Origin: Edolisoma coerulescens
Taxonomy: Eukaryota > Chordata > Aves > Passeriformes > Campephagidae
NCBI GenBank assembly: GCA_013397115.1
Contig: VWZW01007079.1
Coordinates: forward strand, 143,206 to 207,205
DNA length: 64,000 nucleotides
Direction: 5' to 3'
The stretch's first letter is position 1, and every line of letters starts with the position of its first letter. Positions 37,801 to 48,468 of the stretch are shown here, piece after piece. The notes beneath the pieces are model-generated. The model worked only from the letters and a program-made list of their open reading frames with translations, made no database searches and was not told where the DNA came from. Both the position numbers and the translations under genes were made by a program.

Positions 37801-40800
37801 TGAAATAAATAACTAGTGAGGAGGACAAGCAGAAAACCATGTAAAAGTTACGCTTGGTCTGGATGTTAATGTTGACTGAGAATGTGAAAGCAAAGATTTC
37901 AGGCTGCCCAGACCATGTCCCGGAAAGAAGTTTAGAGCCTGAGCAAGCATGGGAGCTGCAGGTCAGTCTGCTGCAGCTGTGCACCCCTGCTGCCACCAGC
38001 AATCCTGCTCCTGCCTGTGTAAGTCAGGGGCCCCTGGGACAGTGGCTTTGGGGTCATCAGGTTGGTGGGGGAGGAGTGCCCAGGCTGCAGGGCAGGCGTT
38101 TAGTGGAGGGTGCACACCATGGGGCAGAGCAGCCCTCCCTGCCTGAATGAGCCCTGGCTCTAGAAAGGGAAGGGAAGGCCTGGTCATCACTGTCACCCCA
38201 CGGCTTCCCAGGTAGTGACAGGGTGCCCACAGCAGAACCCACAGTGCTGTCAGAGCCGGTGGACTGGGATCTGCCAGCTTTGGCAGTTCTGAGTGCCCTG
38301 TCTACTTTATCCACATCCATGTGGCCTTCAAAAATTATTGCTGAGTCTGGAGGCCCCGAGTGGTTAAGAGCAGCCTGTGGGGTGTGCACTGCTGCAGGCT
38401 TGGTCCAAAATCAAGGTGCCACTGCACACACGGTGCCACCCACCTTTGCAGCTCTGTTCTGCCAGGACACAGCCCCCTCGGCAGAGTGAAAACCCCAGCC
38501 TGATCCAGAGCCACCTGCACATCCATCAGTGTAAGTCTGTGAAATACCAGGGGCTGCTGCTCGATGTTTGCAGCCCTTGGCTGGAACTGGCAATGTGCCA
38601 CAAGCCCCACAGCTCTCCCTTGCCCCTGCCAAGACCTCTGGGTCCCCTGCAAAAGCCTGTGGTGACAGCTGGGAGAAACAAAGGAAGCTGCCCACCAGCA
38701 CCAGAGGAGTCTGAAAACCTGCAAGCGTGAGTCTGGGACAGACCTTGACATTTGTGTTTGCTCTCCTGTACCGTTTGCTGGCCACAGAGGCAGAACAGTT
38801 TTTCTGCTTCTTTGCTGGATGGGAAGGCATAGGCTGAAGTGTGGGAGCAGTAAGGTGACAGCCCTTAGTGATGTGGATTTGGTTTTCTGGAGCCTCTTCC
38901 AGGTCCTGAGAAGCTCCTTGTGAGAGGATTTGCTCAGTCTGGTGTGGATGTGACCCCAGCAGGCTACTGCTGGCAGTGCTAGCAGCACTGGGGCGGGTGC
39001 AGCATCCTCCTGTTCCCTGGGATCACCGCGCTTGGTTACATGACCCCCCTGCCCATGAACACACATGCCCTTGATGCACACACATATGCTCACATGTCTC
39101 TACAGGGGGACAGGAGAAGCTACTATGAAAATCAAAATTTATTTTAAAGTGAGAGCATTTGGAGGTGAGTGGAGCTGAACTTTCCCACTCTCATCTCATG
39201 GGTGAGGAGGAGGGAATTTGCCCAGCCTTGGGCTGCTCCCCTGTGCTGGCTCTAAAGGTGTCCCCTGGGATGGGGGCCTCGGGGGACTTGCACTCACAAA
39301 ATGCAGGGAGACAAGTGGCCACAGGGTCATCACTGGAGGCCCCAGCCCCCGGGAAAGGCTGCACCCCCCTCTCTGCTGCACTGTGGGAAACATAAAAAGG
39401 GGAGCGGTAGTGCGAAGATGTCCCAACAAGCATCAGCTTGGTGCTCCAGCAGTACCTCCAGATCTGCCAGGCTGGGGCAGAGACACCATCCAGCATCACT
39501 CTGGCAGGGCTGGACATTGTCCCTTCTGTGCCACCAACAGTAGTGATGGTCCCATCTGCCCCAGCTTAGCCCTCAGCAGGACACAGCTCCACAGTGGTTC
39601 CCAGCATGGTGGCCCTGGCAGAAGCACGGCAGGAGTGCACATCTGTGTTCCCAGGGCTCCCTCCAAGCTGCCGGAACGTTTCTCCTGGGAAATATTTGGG
39701 TTAGGGCTTTACTTTGCTTTCTGAGCTGCTGCGTTTTATTCATAGGCTGTGGCCTCTTGAGACGTCCTCAGCCATCAGCTTGGTCCAGAGGAAAAACAAA
39801 CCCATTCCCTGAATGTCTGGGCTATGAAACAGACAGTGGTACTGCAGCCCTGAGCGATGCTGCTTGCCCAGTCCCACCACCAGGGTCCCTCCCATGCAGG
39901 GGACGGGAATCAGGGCAGGAGCATTGCCCCACAGCCCCATCAGGAGTTTGGCTGAAGCCATCGGGTACCTTTGCATGTTACCATGCCAGGAGGAGGTGGG
40001 AAGGGCAAGAGGGAACGTTGGGTCCATCTGTTGGAGAGAGCTGAGGCAGCTGGACACATAGACCTGGTCCTGACACAGCTCTGGGAAGGGCCATGCAGCA
40101 AAAGGGATACAGAACCAAACTTCAGCTACCCCTGCCCCAGAGCAGCTGACAGTCCTGCACCCAGAAACACCAGGGTCTGTGTGCAGGGGGGGGGGTGCAA
40201 GCTCCCATCTCCACCATGGGCTCAGAGCTGCAGAGGACGCCGTGCTGAGCACGTCTGTGCCTCCCTGTGGGACACATCCCACGGGATGTGCTCTGGTTGC
40301 CTTAACAGCGACGTGCCTGTCTCTTTTGCAGGCTTGATCTTACTGTTTTACTTCATTTTCTACACGTGCCTGGCGGGAATGTTTGCCTTTTGCCTGTACG
40401 TGATGCTACTCACGCTGAGCCCCTACACGCCCAGGTTCCGGGACCGTGTGTCTCCACCAGGTATGTACCCCAGCCAGCCTGGCCTTGGGCACCTCTGCCC
40501 ATCAGTGTCCTACCAAAATGGCATGTCTAGGACCTCAAGAAAAGCCCTGCTGGAGCTGTGCACTCCTACAGTCATCCAGCCCTCCCTAACACAGGGTGTT
40601 CTCACCTCAGGGCACTGGCAGAGCTGCAGGTTCTCTGCAGAGGATCAGACATCTTAAAAAGCCCCATGGGAATCATTCACCCTGATGATACTAATTGTTA
40701 CTCTAATTGCACTGTTTATTGTTATCATTATTCTCAAGGTAAAAGCCAAGTTTAGGCATTTCATAGGTGGTGCTGATGCCTTTCAGCTGCTGGCCCTTTA

Positions 40801-43800
40801 TACCTCATGCCTTCAAAGTAGAATGCAAATCATGAGTAGCTTTTATGCATTATTATTTGGGGGAGTTCTGGCAAGGGAATGTTCAGAAAATCCTTTCCCT
40901 GTGTCAGACGCAGAATTTTCCCCATGTTTTTGTGTTGGTGGGGAACACAAGGGCCCCTTGCCCTGCTCCCTGTCTGGAACTGGCCACACAGCTGGGAACA
41001 CGGGGGACCTGCAGCCATTCTGTGCAACCCCAAGCCCATCACTAACCCACACTACTGAGACTCTCCATATCTCCAATGTTTCCTGGGATATTTTGATGTG
41101 TATGGTGTTCTCCAGGGGTGAAATGAAGGTGGGGGATCAGTAGGTTGAGGAGAGAGTTGATTTGTGAGCTTGTGCTGCCTCTCTCATGCCTGTGCCCGGC
41201 CCCAAGCCCAGTCGCAGCGCATCAGCCCCTGCAGATCCCAGCCCAAGCCCATGGCTGGTCCACCTGCATTTGTTTTATTGGGGTCTGTCTCCTTCTTCAG
41301 GAGTGATGATCAGACCGTACTTGAATGGGTTCACCATTGCCTTCAATGTCTCCCAGCCCAACACGTGGCAGCCCTACGTGGACAACATGCACCACTTCCT
41401 AGCAGGTGAGCTCTTTGTCAGCCTGGGAGTCAGAGTGAAGTTGTTTTTATCCATGGATACGTGCATGTGGTGCAGGGGTCTCCTCCTGGGCATCTCACCA
41501 GCCACATCTGGAAAGGGAGGCTCACAAGGTCATGGGAGCTTCTGTGGGAGGGAGCTTTGCCTTTCCAGGTATGACTTCCTAACACCCTTGACATGTGGAT
41601 GTCTTCTGAGAGTTTGGGTCTGTGCAGGTCTCGGGGGATTTTAACAAATCTCTTGGTCCCCACCAGCTTATGATGACAAAGTTCAGGAGGAGAAGAATAT
41701 TGAGTGTGTCCCAGGACAGTACTTCATCCAAGGGGGAAATGACAGCGAGGAGAAGAAGGCCTGCCAGTTCAAGCGCTCGCTGCTGCAGAACTGCTCTGGC
41801 ATCGAGGACCCAACGTTTGGCTACTCAAAAGGCCAGCCCTGCATCCTGCTGAAGATGAACCGGGTACAGAGAAAGCTGCTTGTTTTAATTCCTTCCTTTA
41901 GGGCATCCCAGTGATGAAGACCACACAGGGACTGAAACTCCTTCACTTCTCAGGCCCAGGGAAAAAGGGAACTAGAATCCCCAAGCCTGCTGGCCATATC
42001 TGCTAGAAAACACAAAAAAGAAACACTATAAAACTTGGTCCATTTGATTTGCTGAGGCCTTAGTGCTTGGAGGGTCTTCTGCCAGGCCCTTCTGCATGAG
42101 GAACTGAGCTTTACGGGAACACCCCAGACCCCAGCTGCTTTACAATGGGAGTTATTTTAGAATTTAAGTCTAATAGGACAGTGGCTCAGTGCTCACTGCT
42201 GGGAAAATAAGCACGGGGGGGATGTGAACTGTGTGGGGAAGAGGCTGTGTTACTCCAGGGTGTCTGGACTCTCTCTGTGTTCTCTGCTCTGCCCCTGCTC
42301 TCAGGCAGCAATCTGGCAGTCAGCCATGGGCAGGTTGCACTGTGTGGGGTGGCAGACCCTGCTGCAGGGACACACAGCTCCTGTCTTGAGCAATGTGACT
42401 GGCACCCAGAAAGGTTTAAGCCCTGGAGAAGGCAGGCAGCATGTGCTTGGCACTGCATTTCATACAAGCATGGATGTTTTTTGTTTTTGCAGATCATAGG
42501 CTACCGCCCTGGTGCCGGGGTCCCCGTGAGTGTGGACTGCAAAGTCCAGGTACTGCTTTCCTCCATGCTCAGCAGTGTGGTGGGTACAGGGTCAAATGTC
42601 TCCTCCTGATGGACCTCAGCACAATTTGTCCTCATTTTAGCCCCACTCACAGGACCCAGCACTGGCCATGTGTCTGGGCACAATTGGAGGCCAGTCTGCT
42701 GAGAGTGACAGAGGTCACCAGTCTCCTGCTACCCATGTTGCTCCTGCAGCCTCACAGGCACCACCCTGCTCAGCCCCTGGGGCAGCCCGTGGGGCTGGGT
42801 GCCAGGTCCCAGCTAGAGCCTGGAGCTCAGTGGGAAGATGGGGGAACTGCTCATATCCATCTCCAGCTGCTCCACAGCACCCTCAGTCCTGGGGGCACCG
42901 TGCAAGCCAACAGCAGTGGGGTGAAGGAAGGGCTCCCACTGCCCAGGCAGCTGCTGGATCACACCCTTAGAGAGCAAAGGCACAGTAGGGAATCAACAGG
43001 CAGCAAATCCTGCCCATGCCTCCATAGCTCCACTCTTCTCTAGCTGGAAGCAGGGCAGTGACTGGTTCACAGCAAACACAGCACAGCTGAGCTCAGCCAG
43101 GGGCTGGCAAGGGACATTTGCTCTGAGACAACCTCTGAAGGCAGCTGTATTTTGTGTCCCATGTCTTATGTGTGTGTGCATGTGCCTCTGGTTTTTTTTC
43201 TGATCACAGAAAGGCAATGAGAGTCACCTCAGGTCAGTGGACTTCTACCCTGGGAACGGGACGTTTGACCTCATGTATTATCCCTACTACGGCAAGTTCA
43301 CCCACGTAAGTAAGGGTCTGGCATCTCTGTTACGCCTCCTTGGGAATGAGAGGGCAGAAGCTGCTGCACGGGGTCCAGATGTACTTTCAGGCTATTTTGG
43401 GCAGATGTGGGCAGGGATGGAGGCCACAGGCACTGGGATTACTGCACTCTATTTCTGTGTCTGACAAACTGTGTGTGTGTGCATGTGTGAGTGTGTAACT
43501 GTGTAAGAGTAACTCTGTGTGTGTGTGTAGGAGTGTGTGTGAGTGGGTGTGAATGTGTGTGAGTGTGTGTGGTTTTTAGGACAGCAGAAAGCATTTGAGA
43601 GTCCCATTGTCTGGTGTTGTCCTGGGCAATTACCCCAAGAGGCAACGTGTAGTGATCCCATCTTGCTAAGGTGCAGACACAGAAAGGCTCAGCTGCAGAA
43701 AGGCTCAGTCGCAGCATCCTGAGGGACCCTGATGGACATCAGGCAGACACTCTCAGATGCCTGGAACCACGAACCATTTACAAATTATTTTACTGAACAT

Positions 43801-44023
43801 AAAAGCCCTGCCCGCTTTTCTGCTCCCTCAAAAATGACACTTAAATCCCCCTTCTCTCCAGGTCAACTATACCTCCCCACTGGTGGCTATGCACTTCACG
43901 GAAGTGCAGAAGAATTATTTGGTCCCCATTCAGTGCAGTCTGAATGGGAAAGGAATTATCAACGACCTGAACAGTGACCGCTTCCTGGGTCGAATCATCT
44001 TCACACTCAGCATTGGGAAGTAA
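34797..44023 (+). CDS. ATP1B4: Na,K-ATPase beta-family subunit beta-m (whole gene, eight coding exons)
   Basis: Exons 34797-34859, 37500-37662, 40332-40460, 41301-41405, 41667-41863, 42493-42549, 43210-43305 and 43862-44023 join in frame to 323 residues. It is a type II membrane protein: a short charged cytosolic N-terminus, a membrane span at about 77-104 (LILLFYFIFYTCLAGMFAFC..) and a large ectodomain. The ectodomain has the six conserved cysteines of P-type ATPase beta subunits (167, 186, 196, 212, 235, 295) and five N-glycosylation sequons (N134, N178, N195, N254, N272). Family landmarks YYPYYGK and NDLNSDRFLGR are present. In placental mammals the protein gained long Glu-rich stretches and became a nuclear-envelope transcription co-regulator; those runs are absent here. 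This form is therefore expected to act as a pump beta subunit, mainly in muscle. No defects seen. Confidence 0.94.
34860..37499 (+). other. ATP1B4 intron 1, with an internal CpG-rich patch
   Basis: 2.6 kb. GC- and CpG-rich from about 36480 to 36780, unlike the sequence on either side. An additional small exon or alternative promoter cannot be excluded. No mobile element seen. Confidence 0.55.
37500..37662 (+). CDS. ATP1B4: ATP1B4 exon 2
   Basis: Begins ENKHEEKVQDPDREKDQSKA in phase 0 after acceptor CTCTTCCAG, and ends LGRTAKSW plus one base before donor GTAGGT. The FLWNPEERTCLGRTAKSW block matches the conserved pre-membrane segment of beta subunits. It is mildly acidic/charged but lacks poly-Glu runs. 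Confidence 0.92.
37663..40331 (+). other. ATP1B4 intron 2
   Basis: 2.7 kb, GC-moderate. Contains a 252-codon minus-strand frame (38335-39093) with no assigned function. No repeat recognised. Confidence 0.6.
40332..40460 (+). CDS. ATP1B4: ATP1B4 exon 3 (membrane span)
   Basis: Acceptor CTCTTTTGCAG, donor GTATGT. Encodes the single membrane helix and LTLSPYTPRFRDRVSPP just outside it. Splits a Gly codon with each neighbour. Confidence 0.95.
40461..41300 (+). other. ATP1B4 intron 3
   Basis: 840 bases with no gene or repeat recognised. Confidence 0.6.
41301..41405 (+). CDS. ATP1B4: ATP1B4 exon 4
   Basis: Encodes VMIRPYLNGFTIAFNVSQPN then TWQPYVDNMHHFLA, with acceptor CTTCTTCAG and donor GTGAGC. 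Holds the first glycosylation sequon (NVS) and the beta-family TW motif. Confidence 0.94.
41667..41863 (+). CDS. ATP1B4: ATP1B4 exon 5
   Basis: Encodes residues 154-219, with cysteines 167, 186, 196 and 212 and sequons NDS and NCS. Ends GQPCILLKMNR before donor GTACAG. Among the best-conserved beta-subunit segments. Confidence 0.96.
41864..42492 (+). other. ATP1B4 intron 5
   Basis: 629 bases with no gene or repeat recognised. Ends TTTTTGCAG. Confidence 0.6.
42493..42549 (+). CDS. ATP1B4: ATP1B4 exon 6
   Basis: 19 codons, IIGYRPGAGVPVSVDCKVQ, phase 0 at both ends, containing Cys235. Donor GTACTG is weak but positionally conserved. Confidence 0.93.
42550..43209 (+). other. ATP1B4 intron 6
   Basis: 660 bases, with no gene or repeat recognised. 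The pyrimidine tract is T-rich (GGTTTTTTTTC) and the acceptor reads GATCACAG. Confidence 0.6.
43210..43305 (+). CDS. ATP1B4: ATP1B4 exon 7
   Basis: 32 codons, KGNESHLRSVDFYPGNGTF.. MYYPYYGKFTH, then donor GTAAGT. Contains the family motif YYPYYGK and sequon NGT. Confidence 0.96.
43469..43572. repeat. Imperfect (GT)n microsatellite
   Basis: About 100 bases of interrupted GT/TG runs in the last ATP1B4 intron, ending some 290 bases before the final acceptor. Confidence 0.9.
43862..44023 (+). CDS. ATP1B4: ATP1B4 exon 8 (last coding exon)
   Basis: Opens VNYTSPLVAMHFTEVQKNYL, holds Cys295, ends RIIFTLSIGK plus a TAA stop at 44021-44023. Acceptor CTCTCCAG. Confidence 0.96.
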   Translation, partial: VNYTSPLVAMHFTEVQKNYLVPIQCSLNGKGIINDLNSDRFLGRIIFTLSIGK

Positions 44024-47000
44024 CCCCTGCCAACACCAGCCACTTAGGTTAAGTCAATCAGAGGCTTTTTCCTTCTTAAAGCATCAAGCCAGCATTTTTT
44101 TCTGCTAGGAAAAACAGGCACATGGAGATTATTGTTAATTTATTTTTGGTCATAGTTAGGAAACCAATGAGATACAATGGAGCATGGATCCACATTATTC
44201 ATCTTCTGATATAAACATTATTAGTAAAAATTAAAAGTTTTCCCCTGGGGAGAGAACCTGCAGATTTCACTTTTGATTGAAAAAAACCTCTGGTATCCAA
44301 ATGCTATTTTCATAGGGTCTTTTATGAGTGATCCCTGTGGAATGCATCTTTCCTGGCTTTAAATTTTAATTTTTAGCATAGTTTTATGTGCATTTCTCAG
44401 GCAAAAGCTAAAAAGGAGGTAGTTTATTAGCACTATTCTTGTTAAAATAATAAACAGCAAAAATTCTGAATTATGCCTGCAATAACAGAATTGAAAAGTG
44501 AAAATGGGAGCTCTCAAAATGCTTTCTAGGACCTCCAGCCCCAGAAGCATCCTGACTGCAGCAGCTTGTTCAGCACACCCAACGTGTTGAGCAAGGGCCA
44601 CATAGAAAATCATTTGCAATTGAACCTTTCCAGCTGTTCCTTTCTAAAGTGGGAAGATTAGTGCATTTTTTCCTCCCTCCTCCTCACTCCAGTACTTTTC
44701 TCTGCCCCAGGAATCCTCACCCAGGGTCTTGGACAGGGAGGAGTGAGAGGAGCTCTTTTCTCCTGTCATGGTTCACAGATTGGCAGTGCCTCCTGATCAG
44801 GCACAGAAGTGCCCAAAGTTCCAAAGAGGTCACAGCTATGATGCTGCAGCAAAGTGCAGGGAAATGCTCCATCCTTTTATGGTTAAGGGGTCAGTGCTGG
44901 TGTGAGTGAAGGCATCAGTTTATCACCCCAAAAGGCTGATGAAACACACCCATCCTAGTCTGAGCAGAGTGTGCTGCCCTGAGCAGCCCGAGCCTCCCTC
45001 AGATGTGAGAGACCAGCTGCATTCTGCTTGTTGGGAGCTCTGAGAACACAGCAGGACAGGACACCTTGGGATAATATATTACTTGGAAAGCACACTTACT
45101 AAAATTACTGACTGAACAGGGGCATTATGGTATGTTTGTCCTACATCCATAGTCCAGGTACTTTATCTGCTGTCATTTCCTGATCTATATCAGTCTCTAA
45201 GTGATTTTTTGTATTTAAAATAAAGTGACTACAGTAAAATTAACTCTGTGGAGGCATTCTTGAAACACCGGTGTTAAGAGATGCAGTTATTGCTGCCAGT
45301 TAGGGACTGAATTTCCAAGCAGCATGCAACAATATCCTGCAATTCTGAGCACTTGATGAACTTCCCCAGGCCAAAGAGTTCAGGAGCCCAGTACAGCAAG
45401 ACTCACTCTTCACCAAGTATCACAACCAACCATCTGGCAAAAACTATTTATTAAGAACTGTTAAATACCTGAACCAGAGGTAGTTTAGGAGCTAATTATG
45501 CTCAGTTGTCATTATTCAAATGGCACTGATAGAACCAGAGCAACATATTCATTCTGCCTGCACAAATCATCTGCAAGGGCATCTTCTGACCAACAGAAAC
45601 TGGCTTCTGCCAAAGAGGATGGTGCTGGGGGAGAGGCTCTTCTTTTGACCTCAGAAGTTAAACCCACAAGCATTTCTCTGTCTGCTAATTGCTTTAGCTC
45701 TTTTAAAGCATTTATATTTGTGGGGTCTTGAAAGGAAACCAAACTTATTGTGTTTCATGTCATCAAATTAACAGCCTTCACACTAGCAACAAGATAAAAC
45801 TTTATTTAATAATCTATTCCCTATCTGTTGGAAGGATTTGTTGGAAGAGGAGGTCCTTTAGCAGATGCTGGACCCATGCTTTGACCAAATCAACACAAAA
45901 ATCAACCGATTTGGATGTAAATGTGTGAATAGCTTAGAAGCAAAAGCTTCTGTTTCCCCACACTCATCTAGATCCAAGCATGCCGACGAACCCTTTGGAA
46001 AAGCTCTCAGAAATGGCATTAATGTCTACTTACACTGAAAACAAAGCTTTATAAACACAATAATTAACTTTATTTTCCATATACATATTCTGCTTTCAGC
46101 GTATTTGTACAGTTATTTCAAGATCTGGAAAATTGTACACACCACTTTTCATGCTGCAACAGCCTTAAAGTGCTGGATCAATTTTTGACTTCTGTTGAAG
46201 CTCAAAATAATACTTTCTATGTATTTACAAAATATATATATGTGTATGTGTTTGCATCTAGGAAATGACCACATTTTACTAAGATAGCCTAGCAAAAGTG
46301 ATATTAAATACTTCAGTCTGCAATCTCAGCATGAAAACATAGCTGTGATCCATCTGCTGGCAGCAGAGAAGCACCACACTGACAAGTGGGTGTACTCATA
46401 AAATGCCACCCAAAATAATTCCATTTAACACTGGCAGGGAAATCAAGTATTGCGAGAGCAAAGGTACAATGCAAGAGATTGAGACAACCAAACCTGAAGC
46501 ACACAGTCCAACTCAGCAGCATTTAATTACATTCCTAAAAAAAAAAAGACAACTTGGTCCAAGAGCCCATTTGTACTATGGAATCACTTTTGTCAGAATC
46601 AGGTAGAGTGTTATCTTTGGTCACTGTGAGGACAGGAAGAATTGAATGTACAGGTATTTCTCGAACATCAAAACTAACTCTTTGGAAAATGCCCTTCCCT
46701 GAACACACAGCTATTGTGAGTTGCTTAAACATCAGTGTTGACTGTCACCTTTGTGTACGTGAATTACTGAAGGTGCTTCCCCCACAACATGGATACAGGG
46801 TCAATGCACAGAGATTAAATATTGAAGCAGCTTTAGTAAACACTTACTGCAGAGGACAGAACTTGGTGCACCCTCAGGAGCTCTCTGCAGACCTGGCAGC
46901 TCTTGAGCTGCCCCATAGCTGGAAATCAGGGTTTATTGGCTGCAAAAGGCTTTTGCCAAGATGGACCAAAAAGGTTAAAAGAGCAAGAGGCTTCTTTCAT

Positions 47001-48325
47001 TCCATCAACATGAACCTGATGGGAATGAAGCAGAACACAACCACAAACTACTAACTTCAATTTTGGTACAGTTTAGATATGGAATACAGAACCGCAAAGG
47101 TATGGCATGAATAACAAAGAAAGCATCTCCAAACAGGTAAGATGCTCTTAGTCCTTTGGAAATCACTTTCTTCAGTATACATATATTAATTTCTGCTTTA
47201 TGATCAGCATTCTTCATGCTAGAAATTTTGTGCTCTTACACTGACACAGCAATAATGAGGAGGTTAAAAGCAGATTAATTCTATCAAACCCGAAAGGTTT
47301 TACATCTCCACTTGCATTCAGAGATCACAGCTTTTCAGTGATCCCCTGTTAACCAATGAAAACTGTCCAAAGGAACTGCAGGAATCTTTGAGCAATCTGT
47401 GTTGTTAGTCAGTCTGAGTGTTCTCAAAATACTTTTTTGAGCCTCACATGGACCAATGCTGTGTAGTTTCTTTTATGTTAAGAATCAAAGCTGAGAGAAA
47501 CTGCAGCCAGTGAAATTCCAGCCTCCCACCCTCATTTCACAATTGAGCTCAGAACAAAAGGAAAAATGCAGTTCAACAAAATAGCACAGGAGACATTTCC
47601 TTCAGCACACCATTGCTTTTTCTGAGTGGCCAAAGTTCTCCAGACCTGAGCCTTATCTTGGCAAATTAGATACCATGCAAGTGCAAAGCTATTCAACTTA
47701 CATTAGCAGTCAGCTTCTCCATATGACGTTAAACAAATTAATTTACTAGAAGAATCAGATGTTCTTCTCATATTATGTCAGGGTATTAGTGAGATCAGGT
47801 ACTACTTTACATTCAGAAGGAACAGGAAATTCAGGCTGATTCACAAAAAACAGCCATATGCCAAGTTCCCAACAGAAGTCTGTTGAGAGCTGGGCATTCA
47901 TTTTCCCACTGCATGTACAGTCCCTTTTGACACAGCACTCACACTTTTAATTATAGTTTTAGCATTAGTATTAACCAAGACAAGCTGTAGGCATCTAGAA
48001 ATCTTCTTGTATAAAAAGATTAAATGACAGAAAGCTTTGTAGATGTCTTCTTTACTAAAAATAATCACATTTCCCACAGGGACACACATCAACTCTGTTC
48101 AGTTCTATGGTCCTCAGAACACTTATTTTCTCTAAAGTCATACAGTAGCTTGTGCAACTCATCTTCAGACTCATGGCATATTATTCTGTCATGAAGTGAT
48201 TTTAATTTTTTTAAATAAAGAAACCACGAATTTTTTTTTTTTCTTTTTTTTTAAAGGAGCAGATCAGTGAGTCTGGGAAAGGGAACAGAACAGGGAAGGC
48301 GGGCAACAGAGATGGAACTGAGAGA
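44024..48325. other. 3' UTRs and gap between convergent ATP1B4 and LAMP2
   Basis: AT-rich. Candidate ATP1B4 polyadenylation signals on the plus strand: ATTAAA near 44229, AATAAA at 44449-44454 and 45219-45224. The LAMP2 (2C-type) 3' UTR enters from the right; minus-strand AATAAA signals (plus-strand TTTATT) lie near 46070 and 45800. An antisense 166-codon frame is at 46554-47054. An AT/GT-rich microsatellite-like run is at about 46230-46250. Confidence 0.55.
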
Positions 48326-48468
48326 TTATACAGACTGATAGCCAGTACGACTTTTTCTTCTTCCAATGATGTAAGATATAAAGACAAGAATGATAAGGAA
48401 TCCAAGTGCCACACCCACTGCGATGGGAATAAGAAAGTTCAGGTCAGAATCAGCAATGCATTCTTCAG
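48326..48468 (-). CDS. LAMP2: LAMP2 alternative last exon, LAMP-2C type
   Basis: Acceptor TTCTTTCTGCAG, then EECIADSDLNFLIPIAVG, a hydrophobic helix, and the tail GRRKSRTGYQSV plus TAA stop. It receives one base (G) from exon 8 to form Ala. The Arg-rich tail with YQSV is that of LAMP-2C, which is linked to nucleic-acid uptake by lysosomes. Confidence 0.94.
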
